NCBI GenBank assembly: GCA_022113835.1
Contig: JAILWY010000026.1
Span: 11,125,001-11,189,000, forward strand
Direction: 5' to 3'
DNA from: Atopsyche davidsoni
Taxonomy: Eukaryota; Arthropoda; Insecta; Trichoptera; Hydrobiosidae
DNA: 64,000 bases
Shown here: piece after piece, positions 38,951 to 52,400 of the stretch
How the letters are laid out: every line of letters starts with the position of its first letter
How positions within the stretch are numbered: the first letter of the stretch is position 1
Notes under the pieces: generated by a model
Databases searched by the model: none
What the model saw: only the letters and a program-made list of their open reading frames with translations
What the model was told of the DNA's origin: nothing
Made by a program: the position numbers and the translations under genes

Positions 38951-41000
38951 TTTAATGTTTACAATCAATCAATATTCTTGTATTTATTTTGTAATTCAGC
39001 TAAAACAATGGGATTAAAAGTGACATATAGCTCTTCAAAATGAATTGTGGCAATAAATTAAAGAGTGGCTTTGGATGCGTCTTTTATCGTGAATTTTAAA
39101 TAAACACCTTGGACTTCTAATTCACATTAAATTTATGCTCAGTTTGAGTTTAAAAAAATAACGAAAAATATCTGCGATGATATAAATTATTTTACACAAT
39201 AAGTCTTCTTAACTAATAGATTCTAATTTATTTCAATACAAACAACAAAACCAGTGATAAGAGTAAATGTCGAGTAAGATGTAGCATTCTTGGAGGATAT
39301 AAAAGAGTCAACCTTCCGAAATAATTTAATTTTAAAAAGTACAAATGTAGTTATTGTAAGAACTCTACACGCATGGTGTTCAAAGAAATATATTTTTTTA
39401 ATTATGTAAAAGTGAGATTATCTGCTTAAAAATTAAAAAAATAAATAAATAAGAAATAAAGATTATTTTAAAAAGTGAAATATCATTGATATATGCGTCG
39501 ACATATTAAGCAAGATTATTAATTAGAATTAGCACAGAGCTAGAACAAAACAGCACTGACAGTATTGCCGTAAGCTAGATTAGCTTTGACTATCATTTCT
39601 ATTCGATATAAAACATTGGTTAAAACTCACAGATTTATTCATAAAAAAAGCATTATAAACTAGAATATAATTAATAAAAAAACTAGTTTTTTCTAGACTG
39701 ATCCTCACGTTGATTTGTACGATATATTCAAATTCATATTAAAAAAAAGTAAATTTGGCGGTTAATAAAATTTAGTAGAAAAACATATCATATAACATCA
39801 AAGTGACAATGCTTGCCCTTCAAAATAACAACAGCAATAAAATATTCTTCTGTTGAGAATGTTAATAAATATAAATACGACTCGCTGATGTATTTATTTC
39901 TCATATTGAATGTTTTAAAATACACGATTTGAAAATCAAATTGATGCTAACCATAAAGCCTGAAAGCCCGCATGTGATGGGCTTTCATTTAATTTATTTG
40001 CCATCCCAGCTGCAGTGAGCTCGGCGAGGCAGGGACGAGACATAACGTTACCAAGACATTTTTTCTTCGTCCATTAATTTATTTCTCCCAACGCGTCAGA
40101 TACTGAATTATTATGTTGGACATTTGCGTTAGACAAAAATTCGAGTTATTTCTGATGTTTCTCCGAGACCAGAATATGCACGGGTTTATTTTTGTTTCGT
40201 ATGCGAGTAGCGTATCTTATTATGAATGAATTTTGGTTTTTAAAGACCCGTTAGAATATATTGCTTCATGTTACAAAAAAATAAATAATCTAACATGCTC
40301 AACGCTGAATTGCGAAAATGTTTTTCTTTAAAAAAAAACACTTCTAAATAATTCTTTTCAACTTTAATTTTGAACGAAACAATATTTTGAGAAATAATAA
40401 TTTCTGGTCTTAGAAAAAAAATGTAACAAGTTTTAGCACCCATTAGAAGAATTTTATATTACTGAGGTGTTGAGTCGCATTCTAGTTACTGTCTTTGAGA
40501 TCTGACGTTTTGACTTCGAAACTGAAAAAGTAAGTTTAAACTGAAAAAGTATTAAAACTTACATAGTTTTGTCGATTTGAAGCATTGAATACCAATAAAA
40601 TAATGTATATTGACCGGACTCATTTTAATACACAAGGATATAATGATTCAGTTAAAATAAATATATTTGAATATATTAAGGCTTGTGTGTAAATATTTTT
40701 TTATTTTTATCAAATAAAACTAATTATATTTCTTACGAGCTATGAAAAGCCCTGTTTTTGACGAGGGTAGACTCCGGCAGATCTATTAAGCAGTGAATAA
40801 AGCATATGAGCACCACGAAGCCTTTGCTATTTTTATACTTTGTTGTCTTACAATTAATAAGTCATAAATTTACTTAATACAACAGTAATACCATTTTAAC
40901 AAAATTCGCACCGAACTCTCGTATACTTAATAAAAAGCTTTTTTTATCGGTATGTAAGGTCTGATTCTTTCTGCATGATACACAATTTATTGTTCCTTGT
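38951..41000 (+). other. Rbp6 intron 2, AT-rich
   Basis: No coding, RNA or repeat feature recognised. A small GC-richer patch lies at about 40000-40040. Confidence 0.4.
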
Positions 41001-41310
41001 ATCTTCTTTATCAAGTGCCTCTCCTCAGAGGAGGTTGCCGACCATCTCACTAAGCATAAATTTATGGTAAATTAGTGTTCATGGTTTTCTAAGGGGAATA
41101 TATTGTAGTGGGTCCCCGGGTCTTTCTACACCGCAGTTTTATATTAGAAGGAATAGTCTGAGTATTGCTGCTGCCTAATAATATTATTATTAAAGTTCTG
41201 GCTTTTGGATCTGATACTATTTCTGTAGAAAAAATGGCAGGAAGCCCCCCATGCACAAGCAACAGAATGAGAACAGCGGGGAGGTACTGGGAGGACTTGT
41301 ATAGCAAACA
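41001..41310 (-). mobile_element. LINE-tail repeat, copy B
   Basis: Long copy sharing with copy D the blocks GTGCCTCTCCTCAGAG, GTAGTGGGTCCCCGGG, CCGCAGTTTTA, AGTCTG(A/C)GTATTGCTG, GATCTGATACT and CACAAGCAACAGAATG. It lacks about 100 bases present in D between GATCTGATACT and the last block. Its minus strand carries the same terminal coding-like tail as the other copies. Confidence 0.6.
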
Positions 41311-41459
41311 TATAAAAAAAATTAAAATTAGATGTTTTTTTTTCATTTAACAGGATATTATTATACTCTTTCTGAGAACCTGTCGAGTTTACGGAAGATC
41401 TCCGATCTTAAAGATCTTTCTATTGCAATGTTAAGGGAACTTACTATTAATTGTGAACG

Positions 41460-41690
41460 TCTAAGATAAATCCACTTGTCTTGCCGTCGACAGAGGTCCG
41501 GACCGATAACAGAGATACTAGGGCAGAGATTAGCTACCGATAAAATAAACAATCGCCGCTCTGGGCCGCTGTATCGGCTGTTGCTATCTCTCCCGGAATG
41601 CATCGCTGGAAGTGCATTTCCACTCAGACGGCGCACTGCACTTATGTTGATGCCTAGCAAGCCGTCAGATCGGGTGCACTCAGGAGTGTA
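41460..41690. other. GC-rich island between repeat copies
   Basis: Unique-looking GC-richer DNA with several GATA words (CCGATAA, AAGATAAAT). Frames on both strands are open for 70-99 codons but show no family signature. Possible regulatory element. Confidence 0.25.
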
Positions 41691-41791
41691 GCTGTGTCAT
41701 CCTAAATATTACACTTAATTGCATTAAAATACCTTTTTAATAATTTCCCATACTTGATTAAATAATGAATCATTTTATTTTGAAAGTGAAG

Positions 41792-41912
41792 AATTTGCGC
41801 CAGTGGCTGGAGATCGGAAGTACGGCCGAATTGGTGAGACTGGCCCAGGATAGAGATATGTTCGATGAAATGGTCACCAACCTCCTATGAGGAGAGGCAT
41901 CAGAAGAAGATA
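41792..41912 (+). pseudogene. LINE ORF2 C-terminal remnant, copy E
   Basis: The + strand encodes 32 codons before TGA at 41888. RLAQDRDMFDEMVTNLL and the preceding LRQWLEIGSTAELV resemble the C-terminal tail of reverse transcriptases of R1/RTE-type insect LINEs, where Leu-Ala-Gln-Asp-Arg is a common motif. After the stop, GGAGAGGCATC(A/T)GA continues the Arg-Gly-Glu-Ala-like tail. Only the last 45 or so bases are shared with copies A-D. Confidence 0.5.
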
Positions 41913-42447
41913 TACTTTGATATTAATAAAGTCGAAGTCACAGTTTTCTTTATGCGATATTATATTATAATAATTATGATTTCAATATTTTATAGATAAG
42001 TAATTTCGGATTGACGTTGGAAAACAAAAAAAAAATGTGACAGTTTATCAAATATTAAAATGATTAATAAATTAATAAACTTTACACATAAATTCACACA
42101 TATATTTTTAATTATTTGTGTATACATCGTCATCGAGTAAAAATATGGCGTTTCTTCTTAAAACATGAGCTTTGACTTGACTAGTCACAACCGGTATCGA
42201 ATCGGAAATCTTTCGACCGCGGGGAACGACTATTATAAGTACTATGCTAAAAGTCCAATCCATAAATTCGTAAAAATTAATTGCATGGTAAACGAATAGA
42301 TTAAGCTACCCTGTAATAAATTAAGATACTTCAAATCATATTCGTAATCATTACCATTTTTTTCATCATTGTTTCAACAATTTAAATTTTATTATAATTT
42401 TGCGAAAACTAATAAATATGCATATTTAAAAAAGGTAGTAGATAAAC

Positions 42448-42563
42448 TGACCCGGGGACCAACTACACTATTTTCCCCTTTATGAACACTAATTCAATAT
42501 AAATTAATGCTTAGTGAGATGTTCGCTAACCTTCTCTAAGGAAAGGCACCAGATCAAGAAGTA
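42448..42563 (+). mobile_element. LINE-tail repeat, copy C
   Basis: Opposite orientation to copies A, B and D. It begins ACCCGGGGACCAACTACACT, passes through TTTTCCCC and ends GAAAGGCACCAGATCAAGAA. The + strand frame reads MLSEMFANLL then TAA, matching MFDEMVTNLL of copy E. More diverged than D. Confidence 0.55.
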
Positions 42564-43215
42564 GAAAAACTGACTGTAACCTGAATAAAATAAAAAAGGT
42601 GTTGAAACACTGATCATACTAAAAACGAAAACAGATGTTTTCTAGGCTTTTATCAATGAGAATGTGACATAGGAAGTCATATTTCACTATTTTTATCAGC
42701 ATACATTATATTGAATGCAACAGGTTGCTGGTTTTCTGTATGAATACATTACTATACTGTGAGCCTTGTCTATATAATAACAAATAAATAGTTTATAAAA
42801 TCAAATCATAACAATGTCACTTTTGAAAAAATTTTTTTTACTATATTTATGTTTCTGAAATATATTTTAATCATTTATACTCATTTTCTTATTTGTTAAA
42901 GTACTTGTATGTTATATGATAGGTTTTATATAAATTATTATTATATTATATTTATTTATAGATTTCGAGAAATATTTAGTTAGTATATTGTGTCAATTAT
43001 GATTGTGTGCTAAAAGATAACGTGTTCTCGAAGTTCTATTAACTTAATGAGCAGCATATACGGGTTTATACCTATCACTTTTCATAAATTAAATTTATCT
43101 GAATTACTCAGAACATGGCAAACATTCCTTTGTACAATATATAATTCGTTACCAGCACAGATGATGTCAGACACTATTGTATTGTTTTGACAGTTCCTTT
43201 AAATATTTATATATG

Positions 43216-43216
<1 letters not shown>

Positions 43217-43273
<57 letters not shown>
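43217..43273. repeat. (AT)n microsatellite
   Basis: Uninterrupted run of about 28 AT units. Confidence 0.95.
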
Positions 43274-43276
<3 letters not shown>

Positions 43277-44159
43277 GCTTATATCCTTATATATATAGAT
43301 ATAGAACACATAACTATGTATTTTCCTGTTGGTATTGGAGTGGTTTCAATGTTCTGTATAAAAACATTTTTTAAGAATTTATGTTCTTGACGTCGAAGTT
43401 TAAGAAAATTTATAATATCGAAGCATAGAAAGGTGGATATTTCTAACGTATTTACACGATTTAAATGTTAAAAAAATGTATTTGCTTAGCCACCGTAAAT
43501 AAATAATAACCCAAATTTTATGACATTATCACGAACACGTGGAAAAATAACATTGTTGTATTTTTAGCAACATTAATCATGGAGCATATTTTTCCTACGT
43601 TCATTAATAATAAAGTATTTTTAGTTACTTTGAAACAACCTGCTCTAGATTTTAGTTTCCCAGTTGTGTTATTGTAACGAAATAGTTAAATATAATCATA
43701 CGTTCTAATAATATTACATTTAAAGAACTTATTTTGGCAATACACGACTAGTCATTAAAAATACTTATGATCTTAAGCGTTAATCTTTTTTATAAATTAG
43801 CTCTAAGTAGTCGATATAAATATGTTATTGATTAATTAATTTTGGCAATTACTGAGTACTGATGTTAGAATCAAAAGTAGAGAAGGTCCACAAATCGTTT
43901 GATATTTGTTGAATGAAGAAAATTATTTATTGTAATCAAGGAACTCTTCCCCTGGTTATTAAATTGAATTATTTAATTTTAGAATAAACATAATAGAATC
44001 ACTAGAAAAAAATTGATGTTGCATAAAATATTTTCGTAATATTAAAAAATATATATTTGTGCCCAACTTGAAACAGTGAAGTTGTAGTGAAATAGTCGAT
44101 AGTTCGTGGTTAAAAGAAAAGGTTTTTTTTGAACTTTTTGTTTTTTCTATTTAAAAATG

Positions 44160-44430
44160 ATAAAGGCCTACTTCATCAGCCATTTTTTATCGCTCTGGTA
44201 TTGTGCAGAGGTGGCTTCGCTGTGTGTTGCGGCGGAGGAGGCTCTACAAAGTAGCGGGCTGGAGATGCACTCTGCAATTTTGCATACGCCTTTCTGTGTT
44301 GCGCTTTTGTCGGGATGTTTTACGACGAGTCGTTTTATTCTCCGCGGCTCTCGGTTCGATTCCACCCTCGGCCACGTGCTTTATGCCGGGGTTAAGGCTG
44401 GGACCGACCAAGTAATTCCTTTTAAATCCA
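44160..44430 (+). mobile_element. Possible tRNA-derived SINE remnant
   Basis: GC-richer block with a perfect B-box-like GGTTCGATTCC at 44353-44363 and an A-box-like TAGCGGGCTGG about 100 bases before it. That spacing is too long for a plain tRNA, so this is at best an altered SINE head. No poly-A tail or target duplication was seen. Confidence 0.25.
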
Positions 44431-46499
44431 CTGCCACCTTAATCTGTTTGCAATGAAACAACTCGCTGCTGAAAAAGGCTTTGTACTGCTTGTAATAATG
44501 CCGGAATAGTATTAATGTATTGTACAGTATTTATTTGGTTTTGGTAACTATGTAAAAATATTATATTAGCTTGATATAAAAAGAGGCAATTCTAATTTTC
44601 TAAGTAAATATTTATACATATTTTTTGTTAAAATAATCTGAAATTTTGAATTGTTAACGCTGATATTTACTTGTTTATAATTAGTAGAAGTTGCTGTAAA
44701 TCACCCTTTTTAATATATTGAGTGTAAGATATTTACATTAAAAAAAATATTATTCAATAATGATATGAGTATTGTTAATATTTTGTAAATAATAACAAAG
44801 TTATATATTCAATATACAGATATTTTGATCAAATGGTTAGGGATCTATGGTTATGTTTGCGCTTGAATGAATTAAACATTATATGATTTGCCAGTGCATG
44901 TAAAGCATTGCTTCCGAAGTTGGCATTGCACTGCGTTCCTCTGTACACTAAGAATAGCTTACGACAGTAATCAAAATCTTATTTATAGACTCGGTGTTGA
45001 GTTACACTGCGGTTTTAAGTTAGAGGCACGGTGTAGACCAGCGCTTCTCAAACGGACTTCAGTGTATCCCTGTAATTAAATTTTAAGTTTTTTTTATAGA
45101 ATACGAGAAATATATTTATAAACAACTTCATTATAAAACCTCTATAAAGTGAAAAATAAAACAAATACATTAATAAATTATGAGAGACATAAATATCTTC
45201 AAATAAACATCTGGGTGATTTATTACTTCTACGAGTATCTCTTGTATAAAAAGGATGTTTTTTATTATTCATTAAGTTAAAAAAATAATATTTCTGCTCA
45301 TAATTACACTTTAAGCTAAGTCATTTAATTCATTAAACTATCGCAATATTTTTTTCAATACGAAATTCTGAAAACATTTATTTTTTAAAAAAATACTACG
45401 CGATTATTCAAACTGACTGAAAACAAATAACAAGTATAAAACAGCTGTTCAAAAATAGCTATTGTTGCCATAACAATTTTGGCTTTGTTAAAGTAACTGC
45501 ATTGCACTTTTATCAACTACTGGATTCGGATAGCCTAGGGGCAGATTAGATTTTTTTTGATACATCTAAGAACATAATTAATAATGAGATACTAAAATCT
45601 TTTCAATATTTAATTTTTTATATACAAAACACAATATGTAACAAATACAGAATTCCACACTACCCATACAAGAAAAAAATAAATGCTTAATGAATATTAC
45701 GAAAGAAAATAAATTAGAGAGTCAAAATGCGTTACTTAAAACACGTAGTCTGTTAAAGAGTAAGAATTGCTCATATTCGTGAAAACGAGAAAGAAATAGC
45801 GAAGTACAAAATATCAAATGTAGGACATAAATGACATCATAATGGCATCGAGCGCATTAAGCTGATAATTTTATATGAAAAACGTGTTTTTTTATGGGAT
45901 ATCACTTGAATTTATGTTTTATGTATCGATTGCGTTTGTAAGTGAAGTAGTGCTGTAAAAAAATGAAAATGCCACAGCATGATTATTTACAGTTCCAAAG
46001 GAATGCGTCAGTATCTGCGTCTCACAGCGGTATAATTCATCTAGAAGACGGAATGGTTAACCACTTATTTAAACTGTGAATTCCTTAATATACACAATGT
46101 TTCAAAAAATATAACACGTGGTATATGAGGGGCGCAAACTCGTAAAAACAATAATAAAATAAAAATTTTAAATTAACATAAAAAGTCCAATTTTCAAACT
46201 TTTTTAAAATTAATAAAAAATTATATTGGATCAAATCTTTTGTTTTTTAGGGAGATTATGATGATTTTATTACAAATGCACCTTCATTATTCATAGAAAT
46301 GAAAATCTGTATTTTTGTAAGGAAGCCCGGCAAAAGCAGCTACCCTTGAGTTTCTTTCGTCTTAGAGTATTTGTATTGAATAATTCGATTTCGGGTTATT
46401 CAAGCATTATTGTTACGAAGCCATCATCCGAGCGTGCGATGGACCGTTCTCCCTTAAAAAAGTGATAAATGCAAAAAAATAAAGGGTTTTTTTTAACGG

Positions 46500-49400
46500 G
46501 GGATTCTCCTCAAGGACGTGTGATGCGTCCCGAGGAAATAAAAATCTTATTCCAATAAAAATAAAGCGGCCGCGGATTCAATCGAATGTGGGTCTTATCG
46601 GCTACCGGGCCCGTGGCGTTTGCGGCGAGACTCGCGTGACGGAGGCGGGATGGCTTTTTTACGTTCGATGGTCGCTCCGCAGATGACCCCCAGGGGTAGG
46701 AGGGGGGCGAGGGGGCTAGGGTTGCCATCTATAATATTAAATTTTCTGGGCCAAGGAACAATTTTATATATTTTTAATATACGCTGAGATATCGGAGTGA
46801 AATATAATTCGCAATACCCTATACATATCATATAGCATTCTGGTGGCTGTGCATATATTTTTAATATTCTTTTTTATTTGACTTAAAGCGATATGGCACA
46901 GAATGTTGGAATGCATAAATTACATTTTTTACAGAAGTTTGACTGAATTGAAAATTTATGAATTGGAATGCGAGATATTTTTTTACTTAAAATAACTTTT
47001 ATGCTGTGATAGAGTGTGTTTTAGAACTCGTATTATAACCCGAATATATGTATAAAAATATATACATATATATTCATTTTTAATATTTTTTCTGGAATTT
47101 TATTTGTATTATTAGTATCTCTAAAGTTAAGTAAGTAATATTCATCAAAATATAATGTTTATATTTAAATATTAATTTCAAAAATTCTTAAATTAAATGT
47201 TGCGTAAAAAGTACCGTTTCGATTTTTGGAATCATGGACGGTTGAATCATACAATGAATCAATATATTACAAATACAATTATTTACTATATAGTTTTTAT
47301 AGTAACTTAGCAGCGTTTTTTTAAAGATTTTCCGTGAATGGTTTTTTTTAGAAACAAAAATATTATTTAAAAAAAAATGTTTATTCACTATGTAATCATT
47401 TATAAAAATAAATTATAATTCAATCTGTAATGTAATTGTTTGGATGGTGTGGGAAGGCCCTGAAAGAGGCCTGTGCGGCTATAAAAAATCTAAACTCATT
47501 CATCTGGTCCTTGTGACGTCACAGTGGCGGTATCTCGTCACTATACAGGGCGACGTAACAATACGCGAGATTCCATTAATCCAGTGCGCTATTCACATCC
47601 ACCTGATTACATATTCACGGGCCACGAGCTCCACGGAGTACGACGCCACTGACAATGGGTTGCTCCTGGGCTAAGCATGTGTCATGCTGTTAAAGTTTTC
47701 CCTTCCATCAATAACTTTCAAAATGCACCCCAACACTAAGTATTTACTATATACTGAAAGATAAGGGCATCGCTTAGGTTTTGCATAGGAACGAAGCGTG
47801 ACGGACTGTGTTCAGATGTTTGTTTAAAAATTCCTGTAAGAAAACTCAAATATGAAAGTCGTTAAAGTAACTACAAGGCGTTTAATTATCAAAGTAAAAA
47901 CACATATCTCTCGCTTCGATCTGTTTGTATACCATTTTAAGTCGTTCGCGTGTGAAATTGAGGATGTACACAAAAGTTTTTAAAAACGATAAAATAAAAT
48001 TAGTTCAAATTAAACTTAAGCGAGCCAGGTTTTTAAGTTTGCATCGCGATTATTGAAGTCACGTCCCATATCTAAAATAACCAAATACACATTTTACAAT
48101 ATGTCGAACTCACATATATCGAAAGTAAGGACGCTGCAAAAAAACCAAAGGGCCCTTGACATTATCGATCGGAAAATCTGCATATATATGAGGTTATAAA
48201 ACACGGTGATATTTGGAGGAGACGTTGTAATTTTGAGCTCTGTGATTTGTGATTTTATTAAGTATTATATTTAGTTCAATAAAATACATTACAACGTCCT
48301 GACTGCGTTGGTTGAATCATCTGCATCGCATGGATGATTAAGAGCAGGTTTTACAAGGACTCCAAAATACATCAGAATGTGGGGTGGCCAAACATAAGAT
48401 GGCTTGATGGTTTGGACGTAATAAGTGGGTGGTCAGAAGGGTAAAGCGAAATAGGCCAGAATCTATCTTGCTGCAGTGCGTTATCTGTATAAATTATTTT
48501 TATAAACGAATACTGTTTTATTTAAAAAAAATGTTTTGTTTCAGTGGCTGTAAATTGTTGAAATACTCTTTGTTCTTATGATAAAACTACACAAAGTGAT
48601 GTTTATATGTTTTCGAATCATAATTTTATATGTCAATAAGAAATAGTTCTTTGATAATAGTTTCACAGACATCCACTCGGAAAATTTGCGAGTGCTTGAG
48701 ATCACATTTCATTATATTTTATTACTTTGTGTTCGTGAAATTCTCCAAGGTTTTCTATTCTCCGAAATTTTCCAATGCACACAAAGCAGTATACTTAGAA
48801 AGTGTTCTGATGCTCATTCTTTCAATTGATTCGCTGTACTGTACGTGGATTTGGTCAATTAATTTTATGGCCCAGGCATTTGCCGCTCGGTTAAGACTTC
48901 CCTGACCAGAACTTTAGGCCCTCCCCACCTGCTCGCAATGCATTTATGCTGCGATTGATACTGCACTCCTCAATGGCGTTCAATCACTCAAAACAAAACG
49001 GCAAAATTAGAGCCAAATCTCTTTTTGAAGAATTCGGAAGCAAGCGATCAATCGATTATGTATAAATACTATTTAAATTTTCACTAAAAATAAAATCAAC
49101 CATAGATGCTTACAAATACAACGATTATCTCCAAAGTTTCGATAATATTATCTATTACAGCATGTTTTGAATAATTTACTTTCTAAATAGCTTTAAAAAT
49201 GATATTAAGGTATTTTATTTATAAAGTGGGTATTGTTTTTTGAGGTATAGAAGTGATATCTATCTCAGCTCCCTTTGATATTATGAATCAGATCCTGTGA
49301 ATTGAAATACACAAGAAATAAACTCTTTGTTAAGAATAATTAATTTAATTTCTTATTTGTGATTTGACTTATTGACAAGCTATTCAAATTATACGTCTGT

Positions 49401-52400
49401 CCTACAGAGGGTAAATAACAAAAGTTATAATTTTATAATTATTAATAAACAGCTATATTTTTGCGTTAGTATGAACATGAAATATCTATTGACTTTTTGG
49501 TTAATTATTACGATATTTTATGTCTCAAAGTATTTAAAACATTTTTATACAAATAAGAGCAAACGCAATTTTTTATATCTATGATTATTGTTAGTTTACT
49601 TAGTTAATTGTGTATATAATATACTTTTTGATATTGTGTACTTGAGTACGAGCAAAAAATGCAAAAATGCAGATTTATTATATATTAAATAATAATCATT
49701 GGTAAGACATTAGTTCGCACCACCGATACGTAATATAGAATAGACCTAAAAATATTTATCTATTCCACTAAGACTGCAAGCTTCGATCAACAATAAAGCC
49801 AAAAATATTTTCTAGTCATAAATATACATTTCTGGCCAAAACTAGGTAGCTCAGTTGGCAAGAGCACAGGTGTTAAAACAAAAAACTTCGAGGATTTTCT
49901 CGTCGGAGAATAATATAATAAATATTCAGTGCAATTCCCAAAGTCGAATTCCCTAAACAATTTTTATAAAAAAAATGACAGTTACAATCGGGTTGGAGTG
50001 AGGTGGAAATATTCCAGTGGACCTGCCGGCAGGGTTTATTGTTTCGCGGGAGATAAAGCTCACTTTTAGTCAGTCGCCGACCTGTTTCCTCCGAGGCTGG
50101 GTGACCGTTAAAAGCATTATACAAATTGGTGAGCCTCGCGAGACGGTCCCGGAGGTACCGACTTAGTTCTGCCACGGAACAAGCGCACTTCTTTGAGACG
50201 CTCTGAACCGTGCACTTCAAAGATACGAGAGATCTTTAGCAGAGTTTTTTTTCAAGCGAATAAATAGGCGGATGACAAGTATAAAGTATGAAGTCATAAG
50301 CCGTAATCGGTTTGTGTTTTGGTTTTATTTTGAATTGGTTTAATTGTGACAAACATGTTTTAGAGTAAAGTATTGTAAACTGTTTTTTTTTTTTTTTACG
50401 TCATTACTTATTGCTTGGAATCTTTTCAAAGCTCAACTTCATAATGTCAAAATTTACCGTTTATAAAGCAGAAGTTTAGTTTGTATACTTAGATTGCCAT
50501 ATTAGTCTAGAAAATATCATCTCGAGTAACTGCTTTGAAAAGGTTCAAATTTTAGACATGCCTTGTCAATAACAGCTTTCTTACATTAGATAGACACCAT
50601 CTGACTTGGCCATCATTAATACTTTGGCTAGATCGTTACAAAATATGTGTTTCAAAGACTCGTATAATGAATATGTACTTGACATCAATATTGATTTATG
50701 AGTTGAACATGGACTTGATTCTCAATCGAATGATATGTGTATACAATATTAAATAAAAAAGACATCAACATCGTTAAACACGGATCCAATCCTCACGAAA
50801 TAGAAAGCGAATCCGACCCTTTGTTTTACCCCCAGAAGTTTTGAGGTAGTCAGTAGATTTGCAGTGTATTGAATTCAAATTTTATATTTTCACATAGAGT
50901 CTTATTTAAAGATCAGCTGTATCTGAAGTAGAGATGTGCTGAGAGCTGTCCTAGTCGCATTACACGCGGCAGCAGCCGACAATGGCGCAATCAGGCGGGC
51001 TGCTCCGCGCCGCACGCGACTGCAGCCGAGGTTGTCGCTTCAGCTCCCACGGAAGAGAGCTCTATTGTTCAAGGCGGTCCGCGAGATGGGAATATGAAAA
51101 AAATAGCTCTCGCCTCCTTCCCCTGGGGTATGAAAGCCACCTGCGAGGAGCGCCGGGAATGTTAAATTTTTAGTGAAATATCCGGGTTTTTCGTACGAAA
51201 TATGATGTCTTTTATCTTTCGTTAGCGCTGGTTTTTTCAGAGCGGGTAACACGGGCGGGCTTTTTAAATTGCAGTAAACGTGATATTTTTTTGAGTTTTA
51301 AATTAAAGCAATCGCGAAACTTAGCAGGGGTGAAACATCTCATAGATATATAAAGGGATCTACAAAAATATATATTAAATATGAACAAGCGAGATAAAAA
51401 ATGGTTAATGGTTTTGGTTAATTTTATTCGCGCTAGTCGGTTTGTGCACAGAAATATTACTCTGATAAATAATAACTATAATAAAATTGAATAAGAGTCT
51501 AACATAGAGAAGTTGCGGGTTGCAACAAAGTAAAAATTTACAAGGCCCGGAAACGACCTGTAATTAGCATCAAAGGTTAAGGAAGTCAGTGTTATTGTTT
51601 GCAGGAGACACGAGTGCCACTCGGCTGGATACAGCGCGCTATGTATACTTCCATTGTGGAAATTGAACAATTGCACATAATGTACTGTTCTCAGATCAAA
51701 AGCAAGGCAGTGAGATAAACGCCGGGTCTGATTCGATTATTAAGAGCGTTCATTAGTTTTAAGAAGTCTTGAAATTCTAGTCACAGTTCACCGACCGTTT
51801 ATTATTTATTTTGTATTCGAACTCTTAATGTGCCTTTATATAGTGATGGTCACACATTCGATTCGGTCGAGCGATCCGATTGTATTCAGCGTATCGATCC
51901 GTTCAATAGATAAAAAAATCAACGCGTATTCACCAGCGAAAAGTTACAATTAATGTCGCAAATACGATTGAACCAACTTCCCGTTAAGCACGGTGATTTC
52001 GGTGATGTATGAGATTCAAATAAAATAATACACCAATTCGTTTAGCGCTAAAATATTATTCAGTTCATCACGCAATACCGTCGAAACGAGTGAAAACATT
52101 ATTAAACCTCAGGTTATAGAATACTGAATGGAACTGGTACATTAAAAACTTATCATTGAGTAGATGCTTATATGCATAGTAGTGGTTTTATTACTGTTTG
52201 CTATGAAATAAAAAATCATTGAATAACATACATTTGTAACAGAATAATTGAGCAAGTCACTCAATAACGCATTAGTCCGCTTTTGAGAACAAATAATAGA
52301 TATCCGCATGTAAACAGAGGCACCGACGGCCGACGCGGGCCGCGGGTCCGGGCGGCTGTCCCACCTCGTTTTCCTGTGCGCCCGCCATTAGCCGGAGCGT

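Larger units (their letters stand above)
42570..46500 (+). other. Rbp6 intron 2, AT-rich
   Basis: No gene recognised. It contains the (TA)n run at 43217-43273 and a GC-richer patch at 44160-44430, both listed separately. Other open frames are short and AT-driven. Confidence 0.4.

Noticed and set aside
42185..42235. tRNA-like fragment on the minus strand (ATTCGATACC)
   Set aside because: Only a partial B-box resemblance and no pairing arms.
44888..45079. 63-codon frame beginning MPVHVKHCF
   Set aside because: Short, no family signature, no splice or promoter context.
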